This document shows, piece by piece, positions 1 through 8,246 of a stretch of DNA of 64,000 bases. Numbering within the stretch: position 1 is the stretch's first letter; every line of letters starts with the position of its first letter. This DNA is from G965250275 sp965250275. GTDB taxonomy: Bacteria > Pseudomonadota > Alphaproteobacteria > Rhodobacterales > Rhodobacteraceae. The notes under the pieces are model-generated. The model searched no databases, was not told the origin of the DNA, and saw only the letters and a program-made list of their open reading frames with translations. Made by a program: the position numbers and the translations under genes. Where the stretch lies: assembly GCA_965250275.1 (NCBI GenBank), contig OZ252297.1, forward strand, positions 3,224,001 to 3,288,000. Direction: 5' to 3'.

Positions 1-1045
1 CTGACAGCTCGTACCGGATTGAGCCGGTCTGCTCAAACGCGGGTCCGGTCTCGATCCACTTGCCTGTCCGAGTGGCTAGTGTGTCGGCTGGAGGGTCGAA
101 TTCACACAGCCAAATCCTCAGACGGGGAAAATCGGGCTGCGTTGGATGTTCGGGTTTCAACCAATGGTCCCACCAATCCAGGGCCATGCGCTGAAAACCA
201 ATCGCCGGACCCGGGACACCGTGATCGGGATAGTGATGCCCCCAGGGACCCACAACGCCCCAGACCAGATCAGGCCGGGCGTCGACCAGCGGCATAACAG
301 AGTTCGAGTACCGATCGCTCCAACCACCGACCGACAAGATCGGGACGGACATGGCGTCAGCCTGATGAATGACCGACCCATGCCGCCAGTAGGCGCCGCG
401 CCCCTTCTCGCGGAGCCAGCTTTCCAGAGGGAATGCCAGTGACTCGAGCCGGTCAATCCACTTCTCTTTCCAGTCCGTTCCGACATATGGTGTCGGCGGC
501 GCGCCCAGAATGGCGGGCAGCGTTGCGCCCCATTCGAATGTGTCGGACAGGGCGCAGCCGCCCATGTAGTGGATATCGTCTTCGAACCGGTCATGCGTGG
601 CGCATACCGCGATGACGGCCTTGAGGGGGTCAGGGGCGCGGACGCTGGCCTGCAGCGCGGCGGTTCCACCCCATGACGTGCCGAACATCCCTACGCGCCC
701 GCTGCACCAGTCCTGCGCGGCGAGCCATTCAATAACCTGCCGTGCGTCGTCCAGTTCTGCCGGCGCGTACATGTCCGGCATGTGGCCCTCACTGTCCCCG
801 GACCCGCGCATGTCGACCCTGATACAGGCATAGCCGTGCGCCGCAAAAAACGGATGGTTCCGTTCGTCGCGTGCCCGCACCAAGTCGGCTTTGCGATAAG
901 GAATGTACTCCAAAAGAACAGGAACGGGCGTGTTCGTGACAGGCCGCCACAGCCGCCCGGCCAAACGCACACCATCCGCCAATTCGATCCAGAGGTGATC
1001 TGTGTGTTCGACCCGGAATGGTGCCGAGACCGATTTGTCCACCAT
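1..1045 (-). CDS. CocE/NonD family (S15-type) alpha/beta hydrolase, 3' end outside the window
   Basis: Predicted serine hydrolase of the X-Pro dipeptidyl-peptidase/cocaine esterase family, which cleaves acyl, ester or peptide bonds. The reading frame is open from an ATG at 1045 to the left edge, so the C-terminal jelly-roll domain is incomplete here. Visible family signatures are the block RDERNHPFFAAHGY near residue 59, the VDMRGSGDSEG strand-turn near residue 77, and the nucleophile elbow GTSWGG with Ser about 124. The segment VVGPWGHH near residue 270 fits the catalytic-His end of the core. It is transcribed away from an XRE-cupin regulator 134 bp upstream, and a peptide-type ABC operon lies beyond that, so it may act on an imported amide or ester. 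The substrate cannot be read from sequence. Confidence 0.85.
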   Translation of the reverse strand, partial: MVDKSVSAPFRVEHTDHLWIELADGVRLAGRLWRPVTNTPVPVLLEYIPYRKADLVRARDERNHPFFAAHGYACIRVDMRGSGDSEGHMPDMYAPAELDDARQVIEWLAAQDWCSGRVGMFGTSWGGTAALQASVRAPDPLKAVIAVCATHDRFEDDIHYMGGCALSDTFEWGATLPAILGAPPTPYVGTDWKEKWIDRLESLAFPLESWLREKGRGAYWRHGSVIHQADAMSVPILSVGGWSDRYSNSVMPLVDARPDLVWGVVGPWGHHYPDHGVPGPAIGFQRMALDWWDHWLKPEHPTQPDFPRLRIWLCEFDPPADTLATRTGKWIETGPAFEQTGSIRYELS

Positions 1046-1098
1046 GGCTTGCCTTTGCATCTTTCGAGGAAGAATTTGACCGACCAATCGCCTCTCTA

Positions 1099-1123
1099 CA
1101 AGAATTTTTAGCATTTTTTCTTG
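1099..1123. promoter_or_regulatory. Inverted repeat in the divergent hydrolase/XRE-cupin promoter region
   Basis: CAAGAA and TTCTTG are separated by 13 AT-rich bases, between the two divergent start codons at 1045 and 1180. The position suits an operator for the XRE-cupin regulator. Assignment is by position and symmetry only. Confidence 0.3.
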
Positions 1124-1179
1124 TTTTGCCGAAAATTCGCGGTAGCATTTCTCAAATTGACGCCACGGCAGGGGGATTC

Positions 1180-1872
1180 GTGACGGACAAGGCAACATCC
1201 AAAATCGCGCGCGCCACACCGGCGGAGGCCATGTCTGCGTTCGGCGCAGAGGTGCGCCAGCTGCGAAAGGCGCGGCAGATGACACTGGCAGAACTGGCCG
1301 AAGCAAGCGGCACTTCGATCAGCCATCTGAGCGCCATCGAGCGTGGTACGGTCAATGCATCGCTGCCAAAAGTCTCGCGTATTGCAGAGGCGCTGAGCGT
1401 GCCGGAAGAATGGTTCTTTAACCGTCGTCCCGGATCGGGGCCGATGGAACGCACCTATGTGGTGCGCAGGCAAAACCGGCGCAATCTGGACCTGCTTTAT
1501 GGTGAGCCGGTGGAGCAGTCAGGGTATTCTGATCGCTTGCTGTCCAGTTCGATCGGTGGCGACTTTTACATGGGTGTTTCTGATTACAGTCCGCACTCCG
1601 ATTTGGTTACGCATCATCTCTTCGAGCGTGATGGCGAAATGCATGGGCTCGTTCTGGAAGGGACGTTTGAACTGACGCTGCGCGACGAAGTGATCACACT
1701 GCATGCCGGCGATAGTTTCAGCTTTCCTGGCCAGATCGTGCACAGCGCCCGCAATGTCAGCGACCAACCGGCCAGACTGCTGTGGGTCAATTCCCCCGTC
1801 ATCATTCCGAAGTATCTCGAGCGGCAAGACGCGGAACACCAGAAAGACATCAAAGAAACCAAGAGCGGATGA
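1180..1872 (+). CDS. XRE-family transcriptional regulator with C-terminal cupin sensor domain
   Basis: DNA-binding regulator of about 230 residues. An N-terminal helix-turn-helix (LRKARQMTLAELAEASGTS, then ISHLSAIERG) covers residues 25-65. A C-terminal cupin domain (HGLVLEGTFELTL and LHAGDSFSFPG) near residues 155-210 would bind a small ligand. The GTG at 1180 is preferred because AGGGGG lies seven bases upstream; an open frame extends to 1018 but without a ribosome site or conserved residues. Proteins of this build usually regulate adjacent catabolic or transport operons. Here it sits directly ahead of the peptide-type ABC operon on the same strand and divergent from the CocE-like hydrolase, so it probably controls one or both. 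Confidence 0.88.
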   Translation: MTDKATSKIARATPAEAMSAFGAEVRQLRKARQMTLAELAEASGTSISHLSAIERGTVNASLPKVSRIAEALSVPEEWFFNRRPGSGPMERTYVVRRQNRRNLDLLYGEPVEQSGYSDRLLSSSIGGDFYMGVSDYSPHSDLVTHHLFERDGEMHGLVLEGTFELTLRDEVITLHAGDSFSFPGQIVHSARNVSDQPARLLWVNSPVIIPKYLERQDAEHQKDIKETKSG

Positions 1873-1962
1873 CACCCGCCATCACCCAATCAAGCGAGAC
1901 CGGCTCTCGCTCAAACCTGTCCGGACGTTGTTCGGCCTGATCTACACAGGGAGTAAACGCAT

Positions 1963-3522
1963 ATGAGCTCGACATTCAGAAACGACATATCTCGACGGTC
2001 CGTGCTGGCCGGTGCTGGTGCCTTTGGCGCGGCAAGCCTTGCTTTTCCGCACATGGCCGTCAGCGCGGATGGATCCGTTCTCACCGTCCGATCCTACAGC
2101 GACCTGCAGGTTCTCGACCCGGCCTTCTGGCTGTCACTGCCAGAAGCGGACATCATGCGGTCGATCTTCGCACCTTTGATCTCCAACCAGGCTGGTGATG
2201 AATGGAGTTGGCGCCCGGTGGCCGTCGACAGCATCGAACAGCTTGATGATCTGACCATTGCCTTCAAGCTTCGCGACAACATCGGTTTCACGGACGGCTA
2301 TGGCCAGATGACAGCCGATGACGTCAAGTTCTCGATCGAACGGATCGCCGACCCGGCCAATGAAAGCCCCTATGCCGGGGATTGGAGCGCGCTGAAAGAA
2401 GTGGAGGTCAAGGACACGCTGTCCGGACTGATCCACCTGAACAACAAGTTCGTGCCGCTTTGGACGACGACGCTGCCGACGCCCGCCTCTTGCGTTATCT
2501 CCCGAAAGGCTGTCGAAGAACTGGGTGGCAAAATCGGGTCCGAGCCGGTTGCGCAATCCGGCCCCTACCTGCTGACGGAGTGGGTGCCCAAGCAGAAAAC
2601 CGTGCTCAAGCGCAATCCGGACTGGGCCTATGAACAAGGCGGGTACGAGGAAATCCACATCCTGCCCATCGAAGATCCGGCAACCGCGGAACTGGGCTTT
2701 GAAGCGGGTGATCTGGACTACACCTGGACATCTGTGTCGTCCCTGCCCCGGCTCAAGGAAAACCCGCCCGCCGGATCGGTCGTCGATGAGAAACCATCTT
2801 TGGCCTATGTCTGGCTGGGGATGAACAAGGACAACGAAGCTCTCCAAGATGTTCGCATTCGCCGCGCAATCCAGCATGCGATTGACCGCGAAGTTGTCGT
2901 CGATGCGGCCTATTTCGGCGCGGCATCCGTGGGCAATGGCATCATCGCGCCTGGTCTGCCCGGCTCTCGCGACAGCGTGACGTACGACTACGACCCGGAC
3001 AAGGCACGTGCGTTGCTGGAAGAGGCAGGCGCCACGAACCTCACCGTGACTTTGGACATCCTGAACCAGTCCGAACGGCTGACCGCTGCTCAGGTGATTC
3101 AGGCCAATCTGGCCGATGTCGGCGTGACCTGCGAAATCAAGCAAAACGACTCCGGCACCTTCTGGACCCTTGGTTCCAAAGACGGCGACTACTTCATGGA
3201 CCTGCAACTGGTGCTCAGCCGTTTCTCCATGAACCCCGATCCCAGCTGGGCCACTGTCTGGTTCACGCCGGAGCAAATCGGCGTCTGGAACTGGGAGCGC
3301 TTTGACAGTGCTGAATACAAGGCGCTGCACGAAGAAGGGCTTGTGGAGAGCGACCCGGCCAAACGCGATGAGATCTATCGCAAAATGCAAGGTCTGATGG
3401 ATGAAAGCGGGTGCTACGTTTTCCTGACCCATGAAGTGGTCGGGCTGATCCACAAGGACACTGTGGCTCCGGGCCTGAAGCCTAACGGCGAACCGCTCCT
3501 GCCGCTGTTCCAACCGGCTTGA
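1963..3522 (+). CDS. ABC transporter substrate-binding protein, peptide/oligopeptide family (SBP_bac_5)
   Basis: Periplasmic binding protein of 519 residues, normal for the DppA/OppA family. The N-terminus has a twin-arginine-like signal (ISRRSVLAGAGAFG, then AAFPH-type hydrophobic stretch) in the first 35 residues, suggesting Tat export. Family hallmarks include ADDVKFSIERIADP near residue 115, GPYLLTEWVP near residue 200, and VRIRRAIQHAIDRE near residue 300. GGGAG lies just upstream of the ATG. It opens an operon with two permeases and two ATPases; a strong hairpin follows its stop, as is common where the binding protein is made in excess. Downstream hydrolase and M81 peptidase genes point to peptides or amides as substrate, but this is inference. 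Confidence 0.9.
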   Translation: MSSTFRNDISRRSVLAGAGAFGAASLAFPHMAVSADGSVLTVRSYSDLQVLDPAFWLSLPEADIMRSIFAPLISNQAGDEWSWRPVAVDSIEQLDDLTIAFKLRDNIGFTDGYGQMTADDVKFSIERIADPANESPYAGDWSALKEVEVKDTLSGLIHLNNKFVPLWTTTLPTPASCVISRKAVEELGGKIGSEPVAQSGPYLLTEWVPKQKTVLKRNPDWAYEQGGYEEIHILPIEDPATAELGFEAGDLDYTWTSVSSLPRLKENPPAGSVVDEKPSLAYVWLGMNKDNEALQDVRIRRAIQHAIDREVVVDAAYFGAASVGNGIIAPGLPGSRDSVTYDYDPDKARALLEEAGATNLTVTLDILNQSERLTAAQVIQANLADVGVTCEIKQNDSGTFWTLGSKDGDYFMDLQLVLSRFSMNPDPSWATVWFTPEQIGVWNWERFDSAEYKALHEEGLVESDPAKRDEIYRKMQGLMDESGCYVFLTHEVVGLIHKDTVAPGLKPNGEPLLPLFQPA

Positions 3523-3529
3523 GCCCAGC

Positions 3530-3562
3530 GCGGGCGGCCTCGCACTCCCCGGGGCCGCCCGC
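3530..3562 (+). terminator. Hairpin between binding-protein and permease genes
   Basis: A perfect 10-bp GC stem (GCGGGCGGCC with GGCCGCCCGC) and a 13-base loop, eight bases after the stop of the binding-protein gene, with no T-run. More likely a 3'-end stabiliser or partial attenuator than a full terminator, letting the binding protein exceed the membrane subunits. Confidence 0.55.
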
Positions 3563-3578
3563 ATGATCGCGGAGAGCG

Positions 3579-4526
3579 ATGATGCTGACCTATTTTGTCA
3601 AACGCCTGGGGCTGGCTGCGGTCATCGTATCGGTGGCCATGTTCCTGCTGTTTTGCATGATCTACCTGATCCCAGGGGATCCGGCATCTGTTGCCCTGGG
3701 TCCGCGTGCAACCGAGGAAATGCGCGCCGCCCTGCGCGAAAAGATGGGCCTGAACCAGCCCGTGATCGTGCAGTTCTGGAACTTCTATGTCGGCGCCTGG
3801 ACCGGAGATCTGGGCGAAGAAGTTCTCTCTGGCCGTCCGGTTATGACCGTGGTTCTGGAACAACTGCCCTACACGCTGGCGCTCATTGCAGGGGGCATCA
3901 CGTGGTCGGTGGCACTGGGCATCCCGTTGGGCTGTTGGGCGGCGGTGAGCCGGGGCAGTACGGCCGATCGGATCGTCGGCATTCTGTCGGTGGCCGTGAT
4001 TGCGGTGCCCTCCTTCGTGATTGCGATCTACGCACTGCTGATCTTTGCTGTACAACTCAGGTGGCTGCCGGCCATCGGCGCCGGTGAGCCCGGCAATCTG
4101 GGCGATCAACTGACGCATCTGATCCTGCCATCGCTGGCCGTCGGCCTGGGCTGGGTCGGATACATCGCGCGGATGGTGCGCGCTTCCATGTTGGAAGTGT
4201 TGGAAGCCAGTCACATCCGCACAGCCCGCGCCTTTGGCCTGCCAGACCGTGTGATCACGTATCGCTACGCCCTGTCCATCGCCATTCTACCAACGGTTAC
4301 CTTGCTGGGAGTTGGAATCGGGCAGATGTTGTCTTCCGCCGTCTTTGCAGAAATCGTGTTCGCCCGTCCCGGCGTTGGCAAGCTGGTGTTTGACGCGATC
4401 CTCACCCGGAACTTTCCGGTGGTGACCGGTACGGTTCTGGTCACAACGGTTCTCTTCGTGCTGCTGAACCTTCTCGCGGATCTCATTATCGGAGCATTGG
4501 ACCCCCGTGTCAGAAGCAGTTTCTAA
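3579..4526 (+). CDS. ABC transporter permease, DppB type
   Basis: Inner-membrane permease of 315 residues with six predicted spans. The N-terminus (YFVKRLGLAAVIVSVAMF) and the PGDPA motif near residue 30 are typical of DppB/OppB. The EAA-type cytoplasmic loop that contacts the ATPase is visible near residue 205 (LEVLEASHIRTARAFGLPD). A GGAGAG ribosome site precedes two consecutive ATG codons at 3579 and 3582. It overlaps the next permease by 20 bases, so the two are translationally coupled partners. Confidence 0.9.
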   Translation: MMLTYFVKRLGLAAVIVSVAMFLLFCMIYLIPGDPASVALGPRATEEMRAALREKMGLNQPVIVQFWNFYVGAWTGDLGEEVLSGRPVMTVVLEQLPYTLALIAGGITWSVALGIPLGCWAAVSRGSTADRIVGILSVAVIAVPSFVIAIYALLIFAVQLRWLPAIGAGEPGNLGDQLTHLILPSLAVGLGWVGYIARMVRASMLEVLEASHIRTARAFGLPDRVITYRYALSIAILPTVTLLGVGIGQMLSSAVFAEIVFARPGVGKLVFDAILTRNFPVVTGTVLVTTVLFVLLNLLADLIIGALDPRVRSSF

Positions 4527-5382
4527 ACCAACCGTCCACATGGCCGAGATCTGGCGCCCGATCCGCAAAATTCTGCGAGAGCCTTTGGGCGCGCTGGGTC
4601 TGTTTCTCGTGTTGCTGGTCATTTTCGGTGCAGTATTCGCCGATTTCCTGACCAGTTATGACCCGACTCGGATCAATCCCCGCGTCCGTTTTCAGGGACC
4701 GAGTGCGGAGCACCTGTTGGGAACGGACCAATTGGGACGCGATCTGTTTGCGCGCGTCCTCTATGGCGGTCGGATCGCGCTTTATGTAGCGCTGGTCTCG
4801 ACCGCGGTGTCGCTCGTGATCGGGATCGTTCTGGGTCTGATCGCAGGCTATGGTCCGCGCTGGCTCGACAATCTGATGATCCTCTTGTTTGACGCGATGA
4901 AGAGCTTTCCGACTGTGATGCTGGCTCTGGCGCTGGTGACCTTGATGGGGCCATCACTCACAGCCGTAATGGTGGTCGTCATACTGGTGACCGTGCCTGG
5001 TTATGCCCGCATCATTCGAACCCAGACCATTGCTCTGAAGAACTCTGAATTCGTCACAGCCGCCCAAAGCATGGGGGCATCACCGGCTCGCATTCTGCGG
5101 GTTCACATCCTGCCCAACGTGGTCGGACCATTGGTCATTCTCGCGTCCATGGACATCCCGGTCGTGATCGGCATCGAGGCCGGAATGAGTTTTCTCGGAC
5201 TGGGGGTCCGTCCGCCCACGCCCAGTTGGGGGTCGATCCTGAATGATGGGTTCACGGGCATACGCGATTCCGGCTGGATCGCGATTGCGGGTGGGGTGCC
5301 GATCATCATCACAACGCTGGGCTTCACCTTCCTTGGCGAAACGCTGCGGGATGTCTTTGATCCTCGGCTGAAAGGGCGCTGA
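4507..5382 (+). CDS. ABC transporter permease, DppC type
   Basis: Second membrane subunit, 291 residues. It has the DppC/OppC-type N-terminus with one span followed by HLLGTDQLGRDLFARVLYG near residue 60, a block specific to this family. The ATPase-contact loop is near residue 180 (KNSEFVTAAQSMGASPARI). The start used is GTG at 4507 inside the previous gene; an internal ATG at 4540 is possible. The stop overlaps the ATG of the next ATPase gene by one base. Confidence 0.9.
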   Translation: MSEAVSKPTVHMAEIWRPIRKILREPLGALGLFLVLLVIFGAVFADFLTSYDPTRINPRVRFQGPSAEHLLGTDQLGRDLFARVLYGGRIALYVALVSTAVSLVIGIVLGLIAGYGPRWLDNLMILLFDAMKSFPTVMLALALVTLMGPSLTAVMVVVILVTVPGYARIIRTQTIALKNSEFVTAAQSMGASPARILRVHILPNVVGPLVILASMDIPVVIGIEAGMSFLGLGVRPPTPSWGSILNDGFTGIRDSGWIAIAGGVPIIITTLGFTFLGETLRDVFDPRLKGR

Positions 5383-6368
5383 TGACCACGCTCGCGATTA
5401 AAAATCTGAACGTGACCTTCTCAACCGAGGCCGGCCCGCTGCACGCTTTGAAAGATGTGGGTTTTGACATTCCCGAAAACCGAATTGTTGGGATCGTCGG
5501 TGAATCCGGTTGTGGAAAGTCGACCCTGATCAACGCGATCCTCGGGCTTCTGGCCGACAACGGAACTATCGACAGGGGCTCGATCCTCTTCGAAGGCAAG
5601 GATGAACTGACCACATTGTCGCCGGCAAGAATGCGCGATCTGCGGGGACCACGGATTTCGACCGTGTTCCAGGATCCGATGGGTGCGCTCAATCCGGTGA
5701 TCTCGGTCGGACGGCAGATGATCAACATCCAGTACCGTTCGAACCTGTCGAAAAGAGAAAAGGAAAATCGCGCGGTTGAAATGCTGGAGCTGGTCCGCAT
5801 ACCAGACGCGCGCGCCGCGCTGGCGCGATACCCACACCAGTTTTCCGGGGGAATGAAGCAGCGGATCGCGATCGCTATGGCCCTGATGATGGAGCCCGCG
5901 CTGTTGATTGCAGATGAACCAACGACAGCACTCGACGCGACGCTGGAGGTCACCACCATTGAGCTTCTCAAGGATCTGCAACAGGAGATCGGGTGTTCGG
6001 TCATGTTCATTTCGCACCATCTGGGCGTGATCGCCGAACTCTGTGACGATGTGGTTGTGATGTATGCCGGCGAAGTGGTGGAACGCGGCACCACACGCCA
6101 GATCTTCCATGACCCGCGCCATCCCTATACCGCGCGTCTTCTGGAATGCGATCCGGCACGACAAAGCCAACGCACAAGGCACTTGCCGACCATTCCAGGT
6201 GAAATTCCCGATTTGCGGGCCCGGCCGCCCGGATGCATCTTTGCCAATCGCTGCCATCGCGTGCTTGAGGCGTGCAGCGCGCCGCCGCCGGAAGAAATGA
6301 TCGGCAACGGGCATGTAGCGCGCTGTTTTGTGGCCAAGGAACCCGACCATGCGGAGGCAACCGTATGA
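5382..6368 (+). CDS. ABC transporter ATP-binding protein, DppD type
   Basis: Nucleotide-binding subunit of 328 residues. Walker A GESGCGKST near residue 40, ABC signature FSGGMKQRIAIA near residue 155, Walker B ALLIADEPTTALD near residue 175, and H-loop SHHLGV. The C-terminal oligopeptide extension has the cysteine-containing PPGCIFANRC segment, which in this family may hold an iron-sulfur centre. ATGA overlap with the following ATPase gene. Confidence 0.92.
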   Translation: MTTLAIKNLNVTFSTEAGPLHALKDVGFDIPENRIVGIVGESGCGKSTLINAILGLLADNGTIDRGSILFEGKDELTTLSPARMRDLRGPRISTVFQDPMGALNPVISVGRQMINIQYRSNLSKREKENRAVEMLELVRIPDARAALARYPHQFSGGMKQRIAIAMALMMEPALLIADEPTTALDATLEVTTIELLKDLQQEIGCSVMFISHHLGVIAELCDDVVVMYAGEVVERGTTRQIFHDPRHPYTARLLECDPARQSQRTRHLPTIPGEIPDLRARPPGCIFANRCHRVLEACSAPPPEEMIGNGHVARCFVAKEPDHAEATV

Positions 6369-7363
6369 GCACCGACCCAATCCTGAAGATAGAAGATGTG
6401 CAGGTGTCCTTTCCCGTCGGTAGCCTCGGGCGGAAAAACGCCATTCTCGGTGTCGCCGGTGTGAGTTTTGAGGTTCATCGCGGGGAAACCTTTGCCCTGG
6501 TTGGGGAAAGCGGGTCGGGCAAAACCACGCTCGCCAGGGCCGTCAACGGGCTGCAGGCGATCAGCGCAGGTGCAATTACCTTTGAGGGTCAGCGCATCGA
6601 CGGTCTGGACCGGCGATCTATGAAATCCGTGCGTCGTCGCATGTCGATGATGTTTCAGGACCCAGTGGGCTCGCTGTCGCCGCGCATGACTGTGGGTGAT
6701 TTGGTGACCGAGCCCTTCCGGATACACGGCATCGAAGGGCGCAACCTTCGGGAAGAGGCGGCGCGTTTGCTGACCCTTGTCGGTTTGCCAACTGATTTTG
6801 TCAGTCGCTTCCCCCATCAGCTGTCCGGCGGTCAGGCGCGCAGGGTGGGCGTGGCCCGTGCGATTGCGCTGGACCCCGCGCTGATAATCGCAGATGAACC
6901 TACTGCCGGGCTGGATGTGTCGGTGCAGGGCGAGGTTTTGAACCTGCTCAATGATTTGAGGGAACGGCTTGGGCTGGCCATGATGATCATCACCCATAAC
7001 TTGCACGTGGTGCATCACGTGGCAGATCGGACAGCGGTGATGTACCTGGGGCGCTTCGTGGAGGCGGGCGACACGGGCGAAGTGTTTGGTGCCCCAAGAC
7101 ATCCCTATTCTGCGGCCCTTCTGTCGGCCAACCCGGAACCAGACCCGGACAAGGTACATGACCGGATTACGCTGCCGGCTGAGGTGCCATCTTTGCTGGC
7201 GCGGCCCTCGGGATGCGAATTTCACACCAGATGCCCGTGGGTGCAGGACCGCTGCCGCAGCGAAGCGCCGGCGCGCCATGACCAGGACAACCGCACCGTC
7301 GCATGCCACTACCCGCTTGAACCCGGCGCACGGCCTCCGGTCGCTGAAACCGCCCCTGCCTGA
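6365..7363 (+). CDS. ABC transporter ATP-binding protein, DppF type
   Basis: Second ATPase, 332 residues from the ATG at 6365, chosen because it forms an ATGA overlap with the previous stop and begins at the conserved DPILKIEDVQVSFPVG. Walker A GESGSGKTT, signature LSGGQARRVGVARA and Walker B LIIADEPTAGLD are intact. The C-terminal oligopeptide extension contains CEFHTRCPW. Together with the previous gene it forms the heterodimeric ATPase pair typical of peptide and nickel-type importers. Confidence 0.92.
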   Translation: MSTDPILKIEDVQVSFPVGSLGRKNAILGVAGVSFEVHRGETFALVGESGSGKTTLARAVNGLQAISAGAITFEGQRIDGLDRRSMKSVRRRMSMMFQDPVGSLSPRMTVGDLVTEPFRIHGIEGRNLREEAARLLTLVGLPTDFVSRFPHQLSGGQARRVGVARAIALDPALIIADEPTAGLDVSVQGEVLNLLNDLRERLGLAMMIITHNLHVVHHVADRTAVMYLGRFVEAGDTGEVFGAPRHPYSAALLSANPEPDPDKVHDRITLPAEVPSLLARPSGCEFHTRCPWVQDRCRSEAPARHDQDNRTVACHYPLEPGARPPVAETAPA

Positions 7364-7374
7364 GGAACCAAGAC

Positions 7375-8229
7375 ATGGCCGCGTTTCCCAGTTTCGGACC
7401 AAACGCCGTTGAGCACGAACTGACAAAGAACGGCGTCACGATGCGTGTGGTCATCGAAGGCACCGGTCCGGACATTGTCTTCGTGCCCGGTGGTGATCAG
7501 ACGGCCGAAGGCTATTCGCAGCAATTCGCGCGGCTGGCGGACAGTTACCGGTGCATCGCCTATGACCCCCGCGGCGCAGGTGAAACCACCGCACCACCTC
7601 CCCCTTGGACCATGGCCGACTATGCTGTGGATTGTGCCGCCGTGATCGACGCTTTTGCGGGAGGACGGGCTGTGGTGTGCGGTCTGTCATTGGGGGGGCT
7701 GGTCACTCAGCAGACAGCCATTGATTTTCCCGACAAGGTCAGCATGGCCATCCCGATGGGAACGTCTGCCTATATCGACGGCTTCACCCGAGACTGGATG
7801 CAAGCCGAGATCGATTTGCGCAAAGACGGTATCGCCCTGCCAGACTATTTTCTGGCACCGCATTATGCGGTTTACGCGTTTCCGGCCGCGGCGCTGCATG
7901 ACCCGGAACTGTGGGCGCAGATCAAAGCGTCTTACACTGAGCGCTTCCGCGATCGCGATCCGCAAGACACGATTGATCAATGGGAGGCCTGTCTGGATTT
8001 TGACTGCCGCGAAGGGCTCAAGACCTGCCCTGTTCCGATCCGTGTGATCGCCTTTTCCGAAGATGTTCAGACGGCCCCGTCGATGTGCAAAGTGGTCTCC
8101 GACCTTGCGCCAGACGGTGAGTTCCATGAAATCCCCGGGCTCGGTCACGTGTCCATGACCCGGCACAAACCTGAGGTGGTTGCCGCAAAGCTGCGCGAGA
8201 TCCTTGCCGCCGAGCTGGTGCGCGGCTGA
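7375..8229 (+). CDS. Alpha/beta hydrolase
   Basis: Soluble alpha/beta-fold hydrolase of 284 residues. The oxyanion strand reads IVFVPGGDQTAEGY, the DPRGAGET turn is near residue 64, and the nucleophile elbow is CGLSLGG with Ser about 104. The expected catalytic His is in GLGHVSMTRH near residue 258. TGAGGAAC lies before the ATG, 12 bases after the ATPase stop, so it is probably in the transporter operon. It likely hydrolyses an imported ester, amide or lactone; the substrate is unknown. Confidence 0.85.
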   Translation: MAAFPSFGPNAVEHELTKNGVTMRVVIEGTGPDIVFVPGGDQTAEGYSQQFARLADSYRCIAYDPRGAGETTAPPPPWTMADYAVDCAAVIDAFAGGRAVVCGLSLGGLVTQQTAIDFPDKVSMAIPMGTSAYIDGFTRDWMQAEIDLRKDGIALPDYFLAPHYAVYAFPAAALHDPELWAQIKASYTERFRDRDPQDTIDQWEACLDFDCREGLKTCPVPIRVIAFSEDVQTAPSMCKVVSDLAPDGEFHEIPGLGHVSMTRHKPEVVAAKLREILAAELVRG

Positions 8230-8246
8230 TCGGGGCACAGGGCGTC

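Noticed and set aside
2134..3564. Long minus-strand open frame of 476 codons opposite the binding-protein gene
   Set aside because: Composition reflects the complementary strand of a GC-rich gene; no domain or ribosome site, and the plus-strand gene is unmistakable.
6125..7426. Minus-strand open frame of 433 codons opposite the DppF-type ATPase
   Set aside because: Antisense to a clear ATPase with all motifs; no recognisable protein features.
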